This document shows, piece after piece, positions 25,510 to 37,500 of a stretch of 64,000 nt of DNA (its first letter is position 1; each line of letters starts with the position of its first letter). Under the pieces are notes generated by a model that had not been told where the DNA came from, searched no databases, and saw only the letters and a program-made list of their open reading frames with translations. A program made the position numbers and the translations under genes. The DNA is from Bombardia bombarda (taxonomy: Eukaryota > Ascomycota > Sordariomycetes > Sordariales > Lasiosphaeriaceae). The stretch lies in contig JAULSR010000009.1 in the NCBI GenBank assembly GCA_030512295.1, positions 62,001-126,000 on the forward strand, given 5' to 3'.

Positions 25510-25677
25510 ATGGTCAAAAGCGTTTGGTACTGCCACGAATGCGGTGATGGACCGCATAATTGCACCCTTAACGACGCTTGCTTGAACCCGTCGTGTATTC
25601 AGCACATTCGGTGCAAATATTGCAAAATTGTAGAGAAAGAGGAAGAGAAGGAGGAAAAGAAGAAGAAGTCAGGATGA
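25510..25677 (+). CDS. Small zinc-ribbon protein 2 (55 aa)
   Basis: An intronless 55-codon reading frame starts MVKSVWYCHECGDGPHN and ends with a Glu/Lys-rich tail (EKEEEKEEKKKKSG). Cysteines follow C-x2-C-G-D-G-P then C, C, C and C-x2-C (ACLNPSC, RCKYCKIV), a zinc-ribbon pattern seen in many small fungal proteins of unknown role. No signal peptide is visible, so a cytosolic or nuclear protein is likelier than a secreted one. The ATG at 25510 has a good context (GCCATGG); the same frame is open further upstream but that part covers the TATA box and leader and reads as non-protein sequence. The W-x-CHxCG start and RC-x2-CK-x-V end match zinc-ribbon protein 1 at 16.6 kb. Confidence 0.7.
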   Translation: MVKSVWYCHECGDGPHNCTLNDACLNPSCIQHIRCKYCKIVEKEEEKEEKKKKSG

Positions 25678-28600
25678 TCATTGGATGGCACCGGCTTCGC
25701 CGACCGCACTCTTTTGAGGCAGTCCAACCCACGACGAACATCAATCCACGATTTATTGCCAACAACCCGATACACGAACACGTCTACGAAGGAATGAGAT
25801 TTTCGGAGGACACCCTACACTCTTTTGAGGCTCTCTAGCCACCTTTGCGACTTTCTCGATCGATTTTTTTTTGGAAGGATGCACATCAATTTGGGCGAAG
25901 GAGTCCTGGTCGACTTTTCTGGGGGGGCTTTTGGATTTCTTCAACACTGCTGTTAGGTGGTTCCTTGCCACAACAGGGTGGTCGGCTTATTGCATGGCAG
26001 CTTTCTGCACGATAACAACGGTTCCATATCTCGGTGGTAGTAGATCTTGGTGGCGCAAGCCTTGAGCATTTGGAGGGAACGACGAGCGTCATGATTTGTT
26101 TGCACAGTATAGATCCCCCCCCTCCTCCCCCCTTCCCCAGCCAGCAATTGGCGACATTATTCTTATATATCGTTACCAAAAAGGCGGGTGGTTTTTTTCG
26201 GCTAGTTTTCATATCTTAGTTAGTACTCTATAGACATCAATTGGTTTTTTTTTGCAAAATCACATCCTCCCCTCCCTCTTAGTTACGTTACTTTACATAC
26301 AAATGCCATTGGTTGTACCAACAAACCCCACTCTTCTACTTTTGCCATCCTACCATGTGTCTACACTCTATATATTCAATTATTACTCGGTCACGGATGG
26401 ATTCCCCGGTCTGACACAGGACTCTTTCGCCCATTGGGTTCCGGGAAGGCTCCCATAGATGGTCATCCATCCATCCATCCCATCCACATCCCGTCTGTCC
26501 GTCTTGAGAAATCTAGAATGGAACCCTGCATGGTTCATTACGTGCCTTGGGTTGCCGGCACGGCACCATGTTCCGGGCTACCAGGTGCAACCTTTACAAC
26601 AATTGAGTTTGTGTTTGGCACATTTCATGTTTTGTACATACGCCGGGACTTTACAAGAAGAAAAGGGTGGATTAGACAAACGTGCCTTGTGTACGATACT
26701 TGGCTATACGGGCTGCACAAGGCAGTAGGTTGTTTTGTGATGGTTGATGCGAGCCTACCTACATACCTACATGTACCTACCGTCCACTACATGCAGGCTG
26801 CTGGGTTCTACCCCTTTGAGATGGTTGTGGTGGTGGTGGTCAGGCAGGCACCCGCCATTCCTGCATACAAAATTTTGAGCCTCAAAAAAAAGTTTGGAGA
26901 TGGATGCGCTGGCACGGTGGCATTGGCCTTGAAGATTGCTGAGGATTGACATTTTCAATGAAACTTTACAATTTCGAGATCTGACCGGGTTCAGCAAACG
27001 CTGCCACTGACTGGCGGGATTATTGAAACTGAGAGAAGGCTCTGGCTCCCCCTCCTTGTCCCGTCCCTATTTCAACAGTTGAAGCTGCGGTGAAGAGGCA
27101 ATTTTACCCCCCCCCCCCAGTGTCGGCTACTCCCAATTGATGAGGCGCAAAAACAGCCAAGTTGAGAGAAGGAAGGTGGTATGCTACTTACCAGGGAGCC
27201 GGTGTAGTTTTTTCTCCTTGTCTTTTTTTTGTCTTTTATTAGATTCAGAATACGCTACTATTTACATTCGGTAAAGTTTGAAGATGATTTCCCCCCCAAA
27301 AAAAAGCAGGAAACAAATAAAATAGCTCTCTATCTCTATTTAAAGTTAGAAGGACTTAAACCACCCAAATCCGAGACCGTGTTTAAACCCCGATCCAGTG
27401 ATGCTACCTTGTTTTTTTTAGAAACAAATAGGTTGGTTATTTTTAATGACATGAGCGGGTTTTATCACCGATCAACCAAAAGTACCGATTCTTCTGGCAT
27501 TGGCATTAGCATTGTCATCCACTGAGGCACCTACTGTATCTGGCCTACCTCTGTGCGACCCGACCCGTCAATACCAAGAACTGGCACGCATGCGTTGGAT
27601 AATCCAGCATCAAGCCCCTTTCTTCTACTTGGCCTTTTGTTTTTATCTAGGTAAGGTAGGCAACGTTGGCGAAATCATTGGGTCGGGTCGCCCACCAAAA
27701 GCTACAGCCACGCGCTCTGTTCAGGTTCCCATCTCTTCCTTCTTCGCCATTCCGGTCATTGACACGCCAAACGTCACTGGCTCAGAAACTTGTTGGTTCA
27801 GTCGGCGCGATTCGAAGTCGCAGGTGCGCGGGGGCCGAATCCATTCACCGGGGATCTTACTCGGCGTCGCGTCGTTTCAAGCCCATTCCAAATCCAAACC
27901 AATCGGACGTTTACACGCTTTTCTCCTTCTCCCACGGGACATTTTCGTGGTTGGTGTTTTGTGAGGAATAAATTCTGCCTGTTCATCGCTGATGAGCGTG
28001 ACGAGATGAAATTGCACTTTCCTCTCGGTCAGGCCCGTAAAGTCCACCTAGGCAGAGTATGAGAGGTGGAAAGGCAGGTGGAAAGGCAGGTGAAGGCCAG
28101 GGGTTGGATTGGGTTGTTGTCGTCGCCGCCCAGGCCCGAGTGGCGAACGTTTGATGTATGTCATCATCGGGCACCCACGAGGATGGTTCGGAGCAATCAA
28201 CATGCCCTGCCTGCCAAGCGGGCGCGCCTTTGGTAGACAAAGCCAAGCGGGCTGGGCGCTGGCTTTGTCGTCCGTAGGGCAGAAGAAGGATGCGATGCAT
28301 CTTCCATTCGGCCCATCGTCCCGCTCAGCAAATTCGCCTTGTTCACCAAGAGTCCAGCTGAACTGACGCAGGTTGCTGGATTTTGCACGGCTACCTTGGC
28401 TGCAGGCAGTTGCGCTTGCCCTGAATCCCACAAGGCTTTCATCAGTCGCTCATCACTTACCGATAAGCTACCGATAAAGATTTAGTTCTAACCCCGTTAC
28501 CAAGCTTGCCAGGGCCTAACGTCCTAACTCCTTTCGATCGATGTATGTACCCCGCAAAGTAGTTTAATTGTCGTGCGGCGTGCCGGCGTCGCCAGGAAAC

Positions 28601-29935
28601 AACCCATACCCAACCCTACCGGGCTGAGAGTCCTGACAGTGGAGATATTGCCCGCCAGCCGGCCACTGCACGGCGGAGGGGGATTTCCTGATTAAGCCAA
28701 GCCCGCGGCGGAACGGTACCACACAAGACAGCACACTTGACAACACGCACGCAAGACGCCATTCCTCGGACGTTCAAACCATCAAAACCAAGAAACGACA
28801 CTGCCTCTAGCAAATGAAATAGGTAAGTAGGTAGGTAGTCATGCCTCCCTTCCCGCCGCCGGCCGGCTGCCCTCACCGAGACGGGCGGGCATCGGGGACG
28901 GGCCGATTGTTGAATACTCTCCTCTGACTGGTCCATCAGCTTTTCAACCTGGTAACGCCGGCATCCGATCAAATGACCAAATGACCAAAACATGTCTTGA
29001 TTCGCAGCAAAGAATCGTGCACAGTGAAGGGTTAGGGTTAAGAATCCAGAAATAGGGGGCGATACCTCAGTACATTTACGGAGTCAACCACAAGGCAGGC
29101 TCCGACTCGGCGAGCGAAATATTTGACCACCACTCACGCCATATTTCCGCCTTGATCCCAGAATTTATTTGTGTATCGAAAGGGGTGTGGGTAAGCGACC
29201 TGCTTTACAAGTTATGCCATATGACAATCACCGCCAGGCCCACCTAGCCGGCCTCGATCGGTACAGGTCTGCTGTCCATCATCACTTTCAGTCCCCTCCT
29301 GTTCTATATACATTGGACTACTTCAACCCCACCCATTACCTACCTACCCTCATTATCACATTCTCAACCCGCTTCTCGTTCAAGTACCTTCCTACCCGCT
29401 TCCACTTCCTGGCAACATGACCAACAAGACACATGACCAACATCTATCGTGTCTTTCACATGTAGACGAAGCTTGATACCAAGAAGTTCATTAACTACCT
29501 GTTCAAGCGTCTGTTTCTCAATCTCTCTAGAGCATTCCTCCCAAGTCAACAATCACAAACAAACAAAAAAAAGAAAGAAACAAAAGAAACCAAAAGGAGC
29601 CGCGACGGGACGAATTCCATCCCATCTCTCGCTTGTCCAAGAAAATACAGATACAAAATGAAAAAGATGTTCGCTGTGGCTGCCTGTCCAGGCTAACCAT
29701 AAGAGACACTCACAAAACCCAATAACCAGCCACCACATATACCACAAACAACCGCTGTCTTGCAATAAAACCATGAAAAAAAAAAAAAAAAAGTGCCAGG
29801 CACCGTACATCCAAAACCACCACTGCCCCTGGGTCTGATGGACACTTCTGCCTCTCAGACAAACCAGACTTCCATATCACCACCACGACAATCATCATCA
29901 TCATCACACCCACAACCCAAACTCGGCAAATGTGC
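25678..29935. other. Gene-free space, partly AT-rich
   Basis: Homopolymer runs of T, C and A are frequent at 25.8-27.5 kb, and 27215-27500 is clearly AT-rich compared with its surroundings. GGGTTAGGGTTA at 29029-29040 resembles telomere units. A plus-strand ORF of 171 codons (26434-26949) has no motifs, poly-Val from a GTG run and no sensible start region. No gene is supportable. Confidence 0.5.
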
Positions 29936-32452
29936 TCAATCAATCGACTTCATCAGTCCAGATCCTACATCCGATGCGCTGCCAGACGACAAAGGTACGC
30001 TCGCGCCTGTACTGGCCTGGGCAAACACCGAATCTAAAGAGTCAGGCGAGTCACGGACGCCGCCGTCTACCGATGATGCCGATATACTGGCATGATGGGG
30101 CTCCTCGTGCAACGTCGGCAGTCTCCCCCACGCTTCCTCGGCTCTCCACATCTGCCGCCACGGTGACGACGGGTCCCTGTTCATCCTTCGGCCATGAGCG
30201 TACTTGCCACCCGTCGGATTGCGCTCGCCAAGGGGCGCCACAGGCTCTGCTTCTATTGTTCGAGAGACTGAAGCATCAGCAGCAACGTTCTGGTTTGCGC
30301 CCTCGCACAAATCGCGGAAGAATTCCAGTACGTCTGGCCCCATGGGCGGGATCATAGCCAGTGTTGCGCTCAGACTTGCAAGGCGCTGTTCGAAATGACC
30401 CGGACGCGGCAAGCCATCGCCGAGTAGAGAAGCGAATCGTTGGTTTGCTTGTTCTTGAGCGTATCGAACATTTTCTTGACCATTTTCTTGACCATTTTCT
30501 TGAGTATCTTTTCGATCACGAAAAAATTGTGCCCAGTGTTCTAGAGCTTCTCTCTGATTGCTGTCTGGCAGAGAATCACTCTGACTATTGTACGACAGAG
30601 CATCACTTTCATTGTTGCCCAGCAGAGGATCATTTTCATCGTTTCCTGGGGGAGAATCACCTTGATCGTTTCCCGGCGGACGGGCATCCTGATCGTTGCC
30701 CGTGTGAGAATCACCCTGAGCACTGCCCGGTGGAGGGGTACCCGGAGCACTGCCAGGCGAAGGGGCACCCTGATCGTTGCCCGGCGGAGGGTCGCCCTGA
30801 TCATTACCCGGCGGAGGGCCACCCTGATCGTTGCCTGGTGAAGGGGCACCCTGATCATTTCCCGGCGGAGGGCCACCCTGATCGTTGCCTGGTGAAGAGG
30901 CACCCTGGTTCACAGGAGCGGCTTTAGGATCGTCCGGTGGCACGGTATCGATGACGCGAAACGACGCTTCACGAGGCTTGGTAAATGCACGCAACCAGCC
31001 AATTCGTGTGTGATATGTCATCCCCATTATTTGTATAGCCTTGTCGTCTGGGGTATAGATAGTATGCTTCTCATCAACGGTAAAAAACCACAGGTTGTGG
31101 GCCGCGGCGTAGGTCCCGGAAAGATTGCGAGGCTGGCAATAAATAGGTTGGTAAGTTGTCTCGTAGTAGACGATATAGGGCCGCCCGGCTCCTCCCCCTG
31201 TGATGAGCGGTATGAATGCGTCCCTGAAGGTGCGTTGCTCAGAAGCGCCCCCCATCTCATGAGGCCACCCATCCTTGGCGTCAGGCAACGCTCTCTTGAG
31301 AAGCTCAGACGGATCGGTGGGACCCCCAGATATCTTTCGGCTCAATGTATAGTCGCGAACTGCCATTCTCAACTTCCACCATCGCCCCTCGGTCTCTGGG
31401 CGGATGAAATGGTGCTTGAAAAGTCCAGGGAAAAGAAATTCGTCGTGAAATCTGGAGAAATGTGCCTGCTTGAGCCAGCTCTCGAACTTCATTCGTCTCA
31501 TGAACTTGTTGATATTGACGTTACTCAGATCATGAATTTGATCAACATGATACTGGTCTGGGTCTTCCCAACGGGGAAAGACTTTGACCTCCCAGAGCCG
31601 AAGCTCCAAAACTGCCATGTGCATCAGAACAATGCGCCAGGAGGAAAACCTGATTTGTGTCAGCAGCCAGCTCGCGTATCGGTTTGGTTGTTTGTGGATT
31701 CGACTCACAGTTCATCAACGACGTCGAAATCAGCGTCCGTGTCGATCTTGCTCAGCTCAGACCACCTGTTCCATAAGATAGATGTTCTCCTCCGGTTTCC
31801 CAAATCAGCAGGGGGGTGGGACGTGACACAGCCAAGGTGTTGAAAGGGCGTAGGAAAGACGTGTTCTACCAAGCCCACTCTGTATATCATATCAAGGGAT
31901 ACTTCTATGGCACTGGCAAGATGTTGCCCGGCCTTGAGGATGTTGCCATCTGCTTCTTTGAGAAACTTCTTCAGAATGACCCTTGTAGGTGCGTGATTTG
32001 GATTTACAAAGTTGAGTTCGACGCCGTATAGCCAGGGATAATCGATCCTGTGGAGAACTGTGGGCAACTGCTTCCAAAACTCGTAGATCACATCGGAGGA
32101 GATTGGTGCGATGTTCTGAGTGTACGATACGGGTAGACCTGGTAGTGCTGGTTGTATGGCTGATCCTGTTCCTGACGGCAGAGGACGCAAAGCCCGCAGA
32201 GGCGGTCGTCTCTCTGGAACAAAAAAGGGGGGGCGTTATCAGCAAGATTCATCCCGCTTGAGCTTGGTGGCTAGAGAATTGGGGGTACATACCTGGGAGA
32301 GGTGGGAGAGGCAAATGGGGATAGACAGGTGGGGGAGGTGGCGGAGTTGGCGGACGTGGCACGAATCGCCTTGGAGCCCTGATGGTATTGGCAACTGGAG
32401 TGGAGGAAGACTGTCGAGATTGAGATCCGAGAGGGCGTTTAGCCGAGAACAT
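29936..32452 (-). CDS. Orphan protein (792 aa) with a 9-residue tandem repeat
   Basis: Exons 32452..32293, 32213..31709 and 31649..29936 join in frame across introns of 79 and 59 nt with good GT..AG borders. I do not recognise the family. The N-terminus is basic and then Pro-rich (VPRPPTPPPPPPVYP). Residues about 75-400 read as a folded region with Trp-rich helices (YEFWKQLPTVLHRIDYPWLY, SSWRIVLMHMAVLELRLWEV) and later strand-like stretches (GRPYIVYYETTYQPIY). About 12 copies of a nonapeptide of the form GNDQGxPxP follow, then a QENG triplet repeat and a low-complexity acidic/Ser tail. No signal peptide or membrane segment is seen. It may be lineage-specific. The long in-frame antisense ORF over the repeat is a shadow. 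Confidence 0.6.
30550..30910 (-). repeat. 27-bp coding minisatellite (about 12 units)
   Basis: On the minus strand the unit encodes nonapeptides such as GNDQGGPPP, GNDQGAPSP, GNDQGDPPP and, in decayed copies further on, GNDENDPLL and GNNESDALS. Units at the 30780-30905 end are nearly identical; those toward 30550 are more divergent. A 12-bp repeat encoding QENG follows at about 30469-30504. Confidence 0.9.
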
Positions 32453-34568
32453 GGTGGTGTTATGATCCTGAAGCTGATGGATCTAGAGCTGCTGGATCGA
32501 GAGATGGATCGATGGTGACTGGCGCTATGGTAATATGACTATGGCCTTGATACTTGATATGATGGTTGTCGATTGAGAAGAGTTTGTCAGGCATGGGAGA
32601 GGAGAGAGGCGGCAGAACTGCAGAGCGTTGAGGTAAAAATGGCGCCTCAATGCCCCAAGGGCCTCTTTCCATGATCATTTCCATGCTCATTTCCATGTTC
32701 ATTTCCATGTCAAGCGGAAGGAGGCAGTCTGGAAAGACAGGTTGGTGCCTGCCTGATAGGCACTTGGAGGCAGGAGTTCTGGTGGTGACTGTGGAGGAAA
32801 GCACGATAGCAGGTGGGTGCTCAGTTCTCTCGGTTCCGAGACCCAGTTCTGGCCATTCCAGAACCATGAGCGTTGAGACGGAATTGAGGAGACGGCAGTC
32901 GCGACTGCCCGCATAGGTGCAAAAACGTACCTCCCTACCTAAGGACCTTAAGGTAGGCAGCTCAGGTCTTTGCCTCCTCCATTGGGGATCCCAGCCCCAA
33001 GCCACACACGAGATACCTCGGCCAAATGTTTGATGTCGCCCAGGTAGCTGAATGCTATCGGCCTGCATCCGAACCCGGTCTCTTCGAGGTTGACCATGAA
33101 ACAACGAAACCTACTGCCAGTGGTACCCAAACCTTCTTACCCTTCTTGTCTCCTCTTTCGGCAGTTGCGACTGTGGTGATGCGGCGACTTCCCTCGTAGA
33201 CCATTTTCTCGACTTCTGATACCAAGGTAAGCTGATACCAAGGTAAGCAAGGCAGTAGGTGACTGGCCAGCAAGGAAGATTCCGACCCCAGCTCGTTCAC
33301 CTGCTCCCGTCCTCGCCCTGAGGCCAAGATTCGGGAAGGTACGACCCCCATGCTTCCCCTCCAGGGCCCTGGGCTGGGTCACGACCAGGGAGAAGCATCA
33401 TTCATTGGTGCGTACCCCAGGGGTAGGTGTCAAAGTAAATCAACACAACACGCACGCACACGCACATACACACACACCACCCGTATTACTGGTAGGTGGG
33501 CGGTAGGGCTTCAACGCTCAGCAAGCAATCTTCACACTAGCGGCAAACTGGTCTTTTCACACTACATATTCGAGCTGGGACCTCGGGTGCTGTGGTCTAG
33601 ATGCACGACATGGAGACCTTAGACCTACCGTAGATGGACAGATGTGTGTCAGCCTGTGGGAGGGAGCGGCCGAGGTTGATTGTTTTAACTTTGCTTTCCC
33701 TTTGGGTCTTTGGCTGGCTGGCGGGTTGGATACCTTTCTTGCCTTAGGTTAATATGACTTAGTATTGCGGGTGGAAGGTGTAGGGCGGCCCGGCCCATCC
33801 CATTGACACGAGCAGTCGCGCACCCCCCAAGCCCAGCTCCCTCCCTCTTAAATACTCTAGCCCTAGCCAACTCTTCCAATCCGCTTTCCTCCATTTCTTC
33901 TCTAATCTCGTCCCCACCCCCCTGACTAGGCTTTGCACATCCCGTCCTCGCCTGGCCGCACTCCCACTTACCTAACCTCCATAGTATCCCACTTCCCACC
34001 TGTTCTTTGCATTGCAACACGTCCGTCGCGTATCACAGCGCGCTTTTGCCCTTTCGACTTCCGGTCGCGTGCAGTGCAGCCGTCGGCCGTCCGCAACTTG
34101 GCTTTGCTCTGCATTGCTTTACCAAGAGTCTTTTTTAATTTTTTTGCTCTGGCCGCGTCCAGAAGCTTCTTTCCCCGTACCGACACGCTCCAACGGCTTC
34201 CTTTCTCCCTCGCGCACACACTCTCTCAGCTTTCTCCCAGCCTGTGCATCCCGCTCTGTTTTCGTTGCAAGGTTGCATCCGCAGCCACGCCGCGTCTGAC
34301 CTCTGCGCGGCCGGGGTTTCCGTTGTGGCTAAGGCCAAACAGCATTGATCTGCATTGAACTTCCAACGTGAAGCCATTGCTACTCCTGGCTGCTCGCCGC
34401 CTCAACGATCCTTAGCTCGCTCGCTATACTTCCCTCATTACTTTTCCTGGCCCACTTTACACGCTTGTTTGTCGTTGTTTGCTCACAACGCGTCTGCCCC
34501 GGACAACACGACAACGACACTGCCTAGAAACAACTAAATTCCAATTGTCGCCCATCTCGACTTCGATA
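32453..34568. other. Space between the orphan gene and ASH1
   Basis: It contains both divergent promoters. The stretch 33840-34568 is pyrimidine-rich and probably includes a long ASH1 leader. A short imperfect CA/CG run lies near 33445-33480, and TTTCCATG(C/T)TCA-like words repeat at 32668-32710. No gene is seen. Confidence 0.55.
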
Positions 34569-37248
34569 ATGGCGACAATGGCGGAATTGGGCATCTTGTC
34601 ATCCGAGTCCAGTTTTTCTGCCGGCGCCACAGATGCATCTGACAACGCCGCGTCACTCAGTTCCACCCCCCAACGACAGTTTCTCCGGATAGCATATCGC
34701 TTGCCTCGGAACCGGACCTTGGAAAGCGCGAGAACCTCATCGAGCCGCTAATCGAGTCCGCGATCCAGTTGCTCGAGGCCGAAAGCGAGCAGCAGGAGTC
34801 TGGCCAGCAGACGCCTGTCGGCCAAGCTATCGTTGTTGCCGAAGGGCCGATCCCCACCGAGTCTGAGCCTGCACCACCGGCTGGCCGTTCCCAACGAGCC
34901 CGCGCAAGTCTGCCCGTTTACAATCTAGACAAGCTTGGTGGGACCGCAAAGGGTGAGCGACAAGCCAAAGGCGACACCCTGGTCGACGAGAGCGAAGATG
35001 GCGCGAGCGAGACAGTCAACTCCCGGGCCAAGGCGACCGACGGCGCGTTGAACATCGATTGGTCCATTGACGGCCCCGGCACGCCCATACGCGCCCGAGT
35101 CCCGAAGAAAGCCAACACTGCAAGTCCAGTGTCGCGTAGAGTGACGCGACGTTCAGGCGTGCCGGCTGAGACTTTGACCGTTACATTGTCGAGCCTTGGC
35201 AAACGCGGTAGAGACGCGGTTGAAAAGAGCTTCACAAAGTTGAAACGCGAGGTAGAGCGGCTGAAGGACACAAACGAGTACGCCCATATCGATAAACGCC
35301 CGGTACGGTTCAGCGTTTGGAGCAATGGCAAGTACGTTGACCCAGCCGAAGCAAAGCAGCCGGCGCCTTCTCCTGTCGTTGCGAAGGAGGACAACGTGAA
35401 AGATAGCGAGAAGCAAGAAGAGCCTAAAGCCCCCGCGCCAAAGACAAAGCGCGTCAAGAAATGGCTCGATAAGGGCCTGTATGCGGGCCAGGAAACGCCC
35501 TCGGACATTTACTATGGTCTCTCAGCCAAAGACAAGAAGACGCTTGCTTCTATTCCTGAGCTTGCATCGAGCGGGAAGCCGAATCAGACACTTCCCACTC
35601 CCATGTTCAATGGGCTGCGCTTGTTGATGAACGGCCGCGACTTTAAGCTGCCATACGATGTGTGCAACCCTCTTCCTCCAGGTCAGCCGAAGCCTGCGGC
35701 ATACCGTACCATGACCAAGAGTAAGTTACGCCCTCCCCCACAAAACTCTGTTGAACATGACCTAACATAGCCCCAAGATCGCTTTGTTGGAGATGCAGCG
35801 GCATACTGGAAGAAGACGCCACATTTCCATGACTCCTTATCCAAGTGCGTCTGCAAGCCCGAGGACGGCTGTGCCGAGGACTGTCAAAATCGTATCATGC
35901 TGTACGAATGCGATGATACCAACTGCAACGCTGGGAAGGCCTACTGCCAGAACCGCGCCTTTCAAAATCTTCAAGAGAGAACGAAGAAGGGCGGTCGATA
36001 TCGCGTAGGCGTTGAGGTGCTCAAGACGTCTGACCGAGGCTATGGTGTCCGAAGCAACCGCTGCTATGAGCCCAATCAGATCATCACGGAATATACCGGC
36101 GAGATCATAACGGAAGAGGAATGCGACCGTCGGATGAACGAGATCTACAAGGACAACGAGGTAAGAATGACCGACGAGAGTCTTGATCAAAGCCAATGAA
36201 AGCTAACTCGGTTCACAACCAGTGTTACTATCTTATGTCCTTCGACCAGAACATGATCATTGACGCCACCACCGGTAGTATCGCGCGGTTCGTCAATCAC
36301 TCATGTTCGCCGAATTGTCGCATGATCAAGTGGATCGTCTTGGGACAACCACGCATGGCCCTCTTCGCCGGTGACCGCCCCATCACCACGGGCGAGGAGC
36401 TCACTTATGACTACAACTTTGATCCCTTCTCCGCTAAGAACGTGCAGAAGTGTCTGTGTGGCAGTCCAAACTGCAGAGGTATCCTCGGTCCCAAACCCAA
36501 GGAGGTCAAACCCCCCAAGCCTCCAAAGGACCTGAAGAAGTCTGTCAAGGGCTCCGTCAAGGCAGGCAAGCGGAAGCTGAAGGAGCTACTTTCTGGCGAT
36601 GCGGATGCCGAGGACGATTCTAAAGCTGCAAAAAAGCGCAAGATGAAGACGGCGACGGGTGTGATGAAGCAGTCTATAACCTCGACAGGGCTGAAGGCGG
36701 CAAAGGGTGCAGCTAAGGGAGCAGCCACCGCCTTCAAGCGGAGCGTGTCGAATATTTCAGTGAAGACGAAAACTACGCCAAAGGGGACAAGGTACACTCT
36801 ATCACGAAAAGCCAAGACCAACGTTGTGAAGACTTATGGCAAGAAGGGCTCCCCGAAGGTTAAGGTCTCTTCTAGGAGTGAGAGCTTGACCATTGTCGCG
36901 GCCGGTTCTGTTGTAGAGAAGACCAAGACGACGACCAGGAAGGCGCAAAAGAAGACGCCCAAGAAGGCAGCCTCGGCGAAGAGCACACCAAAGGGGACAC
37001 CAAAGGCAACACCGAAGAAGGCTACACCAGCAAGAAAGGCCAAGGCCAAGACCGACGGCCCTGGTACATCCTCAGCACGGGAGCGCACGGCATCCTGGAA
37101 GAAGGCCCTGAGCTCTGGCAGCCCTGCGCCCAACCCAGACGTGTATGCTATTGACAACTTGGCGACACCACCAAGGTCTCTCAAGTTGCGAGCGGGCCTG
37201 GACATCTCGCGGTCGGCGAATAGGATTCGCATGGTCCAAGACGAGTAA
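34569..37248 (+). CDS. ASH1: ASH1-type histone H3 lysine-36 methyltransferase (AWS-SET-post-SET), with an apparent 1-nt frameshift near the start
   Basis: Exons 34569..35720, 35778..36160 and 36223..37248. The C-terminal two thirds is unambiguous: an AWS cysteine cluster (CVCKPEDGCAEDCQNR), SET motifs RGYGV, RFVNHSCSPNC and ELTYDYNF, post-SET CLCGSPNCRG, then a Lys/Ala/Thr-rich basic tail with repeated KKATP-like segments. These residues form the cofactor and lysine channels in known SET enzymes. Intron 1 uses an AAG acceptor to give MTKNRFVGDA. The N-terminal ATG at 34569 (MATMAELGIL) is in a different frame from the rest of exon 1: after the C6 run at 34666-34671 the downstream frame reads on as sensible protein to 35720. 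The downstream frame has no ATG until 35603. With one extra C the product would be about 853 residues. Set2 is the alternative, but no SRI or WW domain is visible. Confidence 0.88.
34666..34671 (+). other. C6 run at the apparent frameshift in ASH1
   Basis: The frame starting at ATG 34569 is coding-like up to this run, and the frame one base over is coding-like after it; a seventh C would join them. The downstream frame has a TGA at 34640-34642, so it cannot begin earlier. I found no intron with a good donor that would produce the same shift. Confidence 0.7.
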
Positions 37249-37434
37249 CAACCAAGTCAGCAAGTCAGTCAGTTTGGGCTTGGGTAATTCAATACGTGCT
37301 TTGATAAATGGTGATTTGGATCGCTGCCCCCCCCCCCCCCTAGGCGGGAGGAAGGGAGGGAGGGTATCGAGAGTATCGAGCCATATTCAGGAGGAAAGGG
37401 AAAGGAGTTTTTTGTTTCCACATGATACACGACA

Positions 37435-37469
<35 letters not shown>

Positions 37470-37500
37470 CGCACACGCACACGCACACGCACACGCACAC
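37435..37500. repeat. CA microsatellite passing into CACACG repeats
   Basis: About 14 CA units followed by interspersed CG; 187 bp past the ASH1 stop codon, so probably in its 3' UTR. Confidence 0.95.

Noticed and set aside
26434..26949. 171-codon plus-strand frame
   Set aside because: Poly-Val and His/Pro runs from simple repeats, no domain and no promoter signals.
30361..30927. 188-codon plus-strand frame with His/Cys/Pro repeats
   Set aside because: Antisense shadow of the 27-bp coding minisatellite of the orphan gene.
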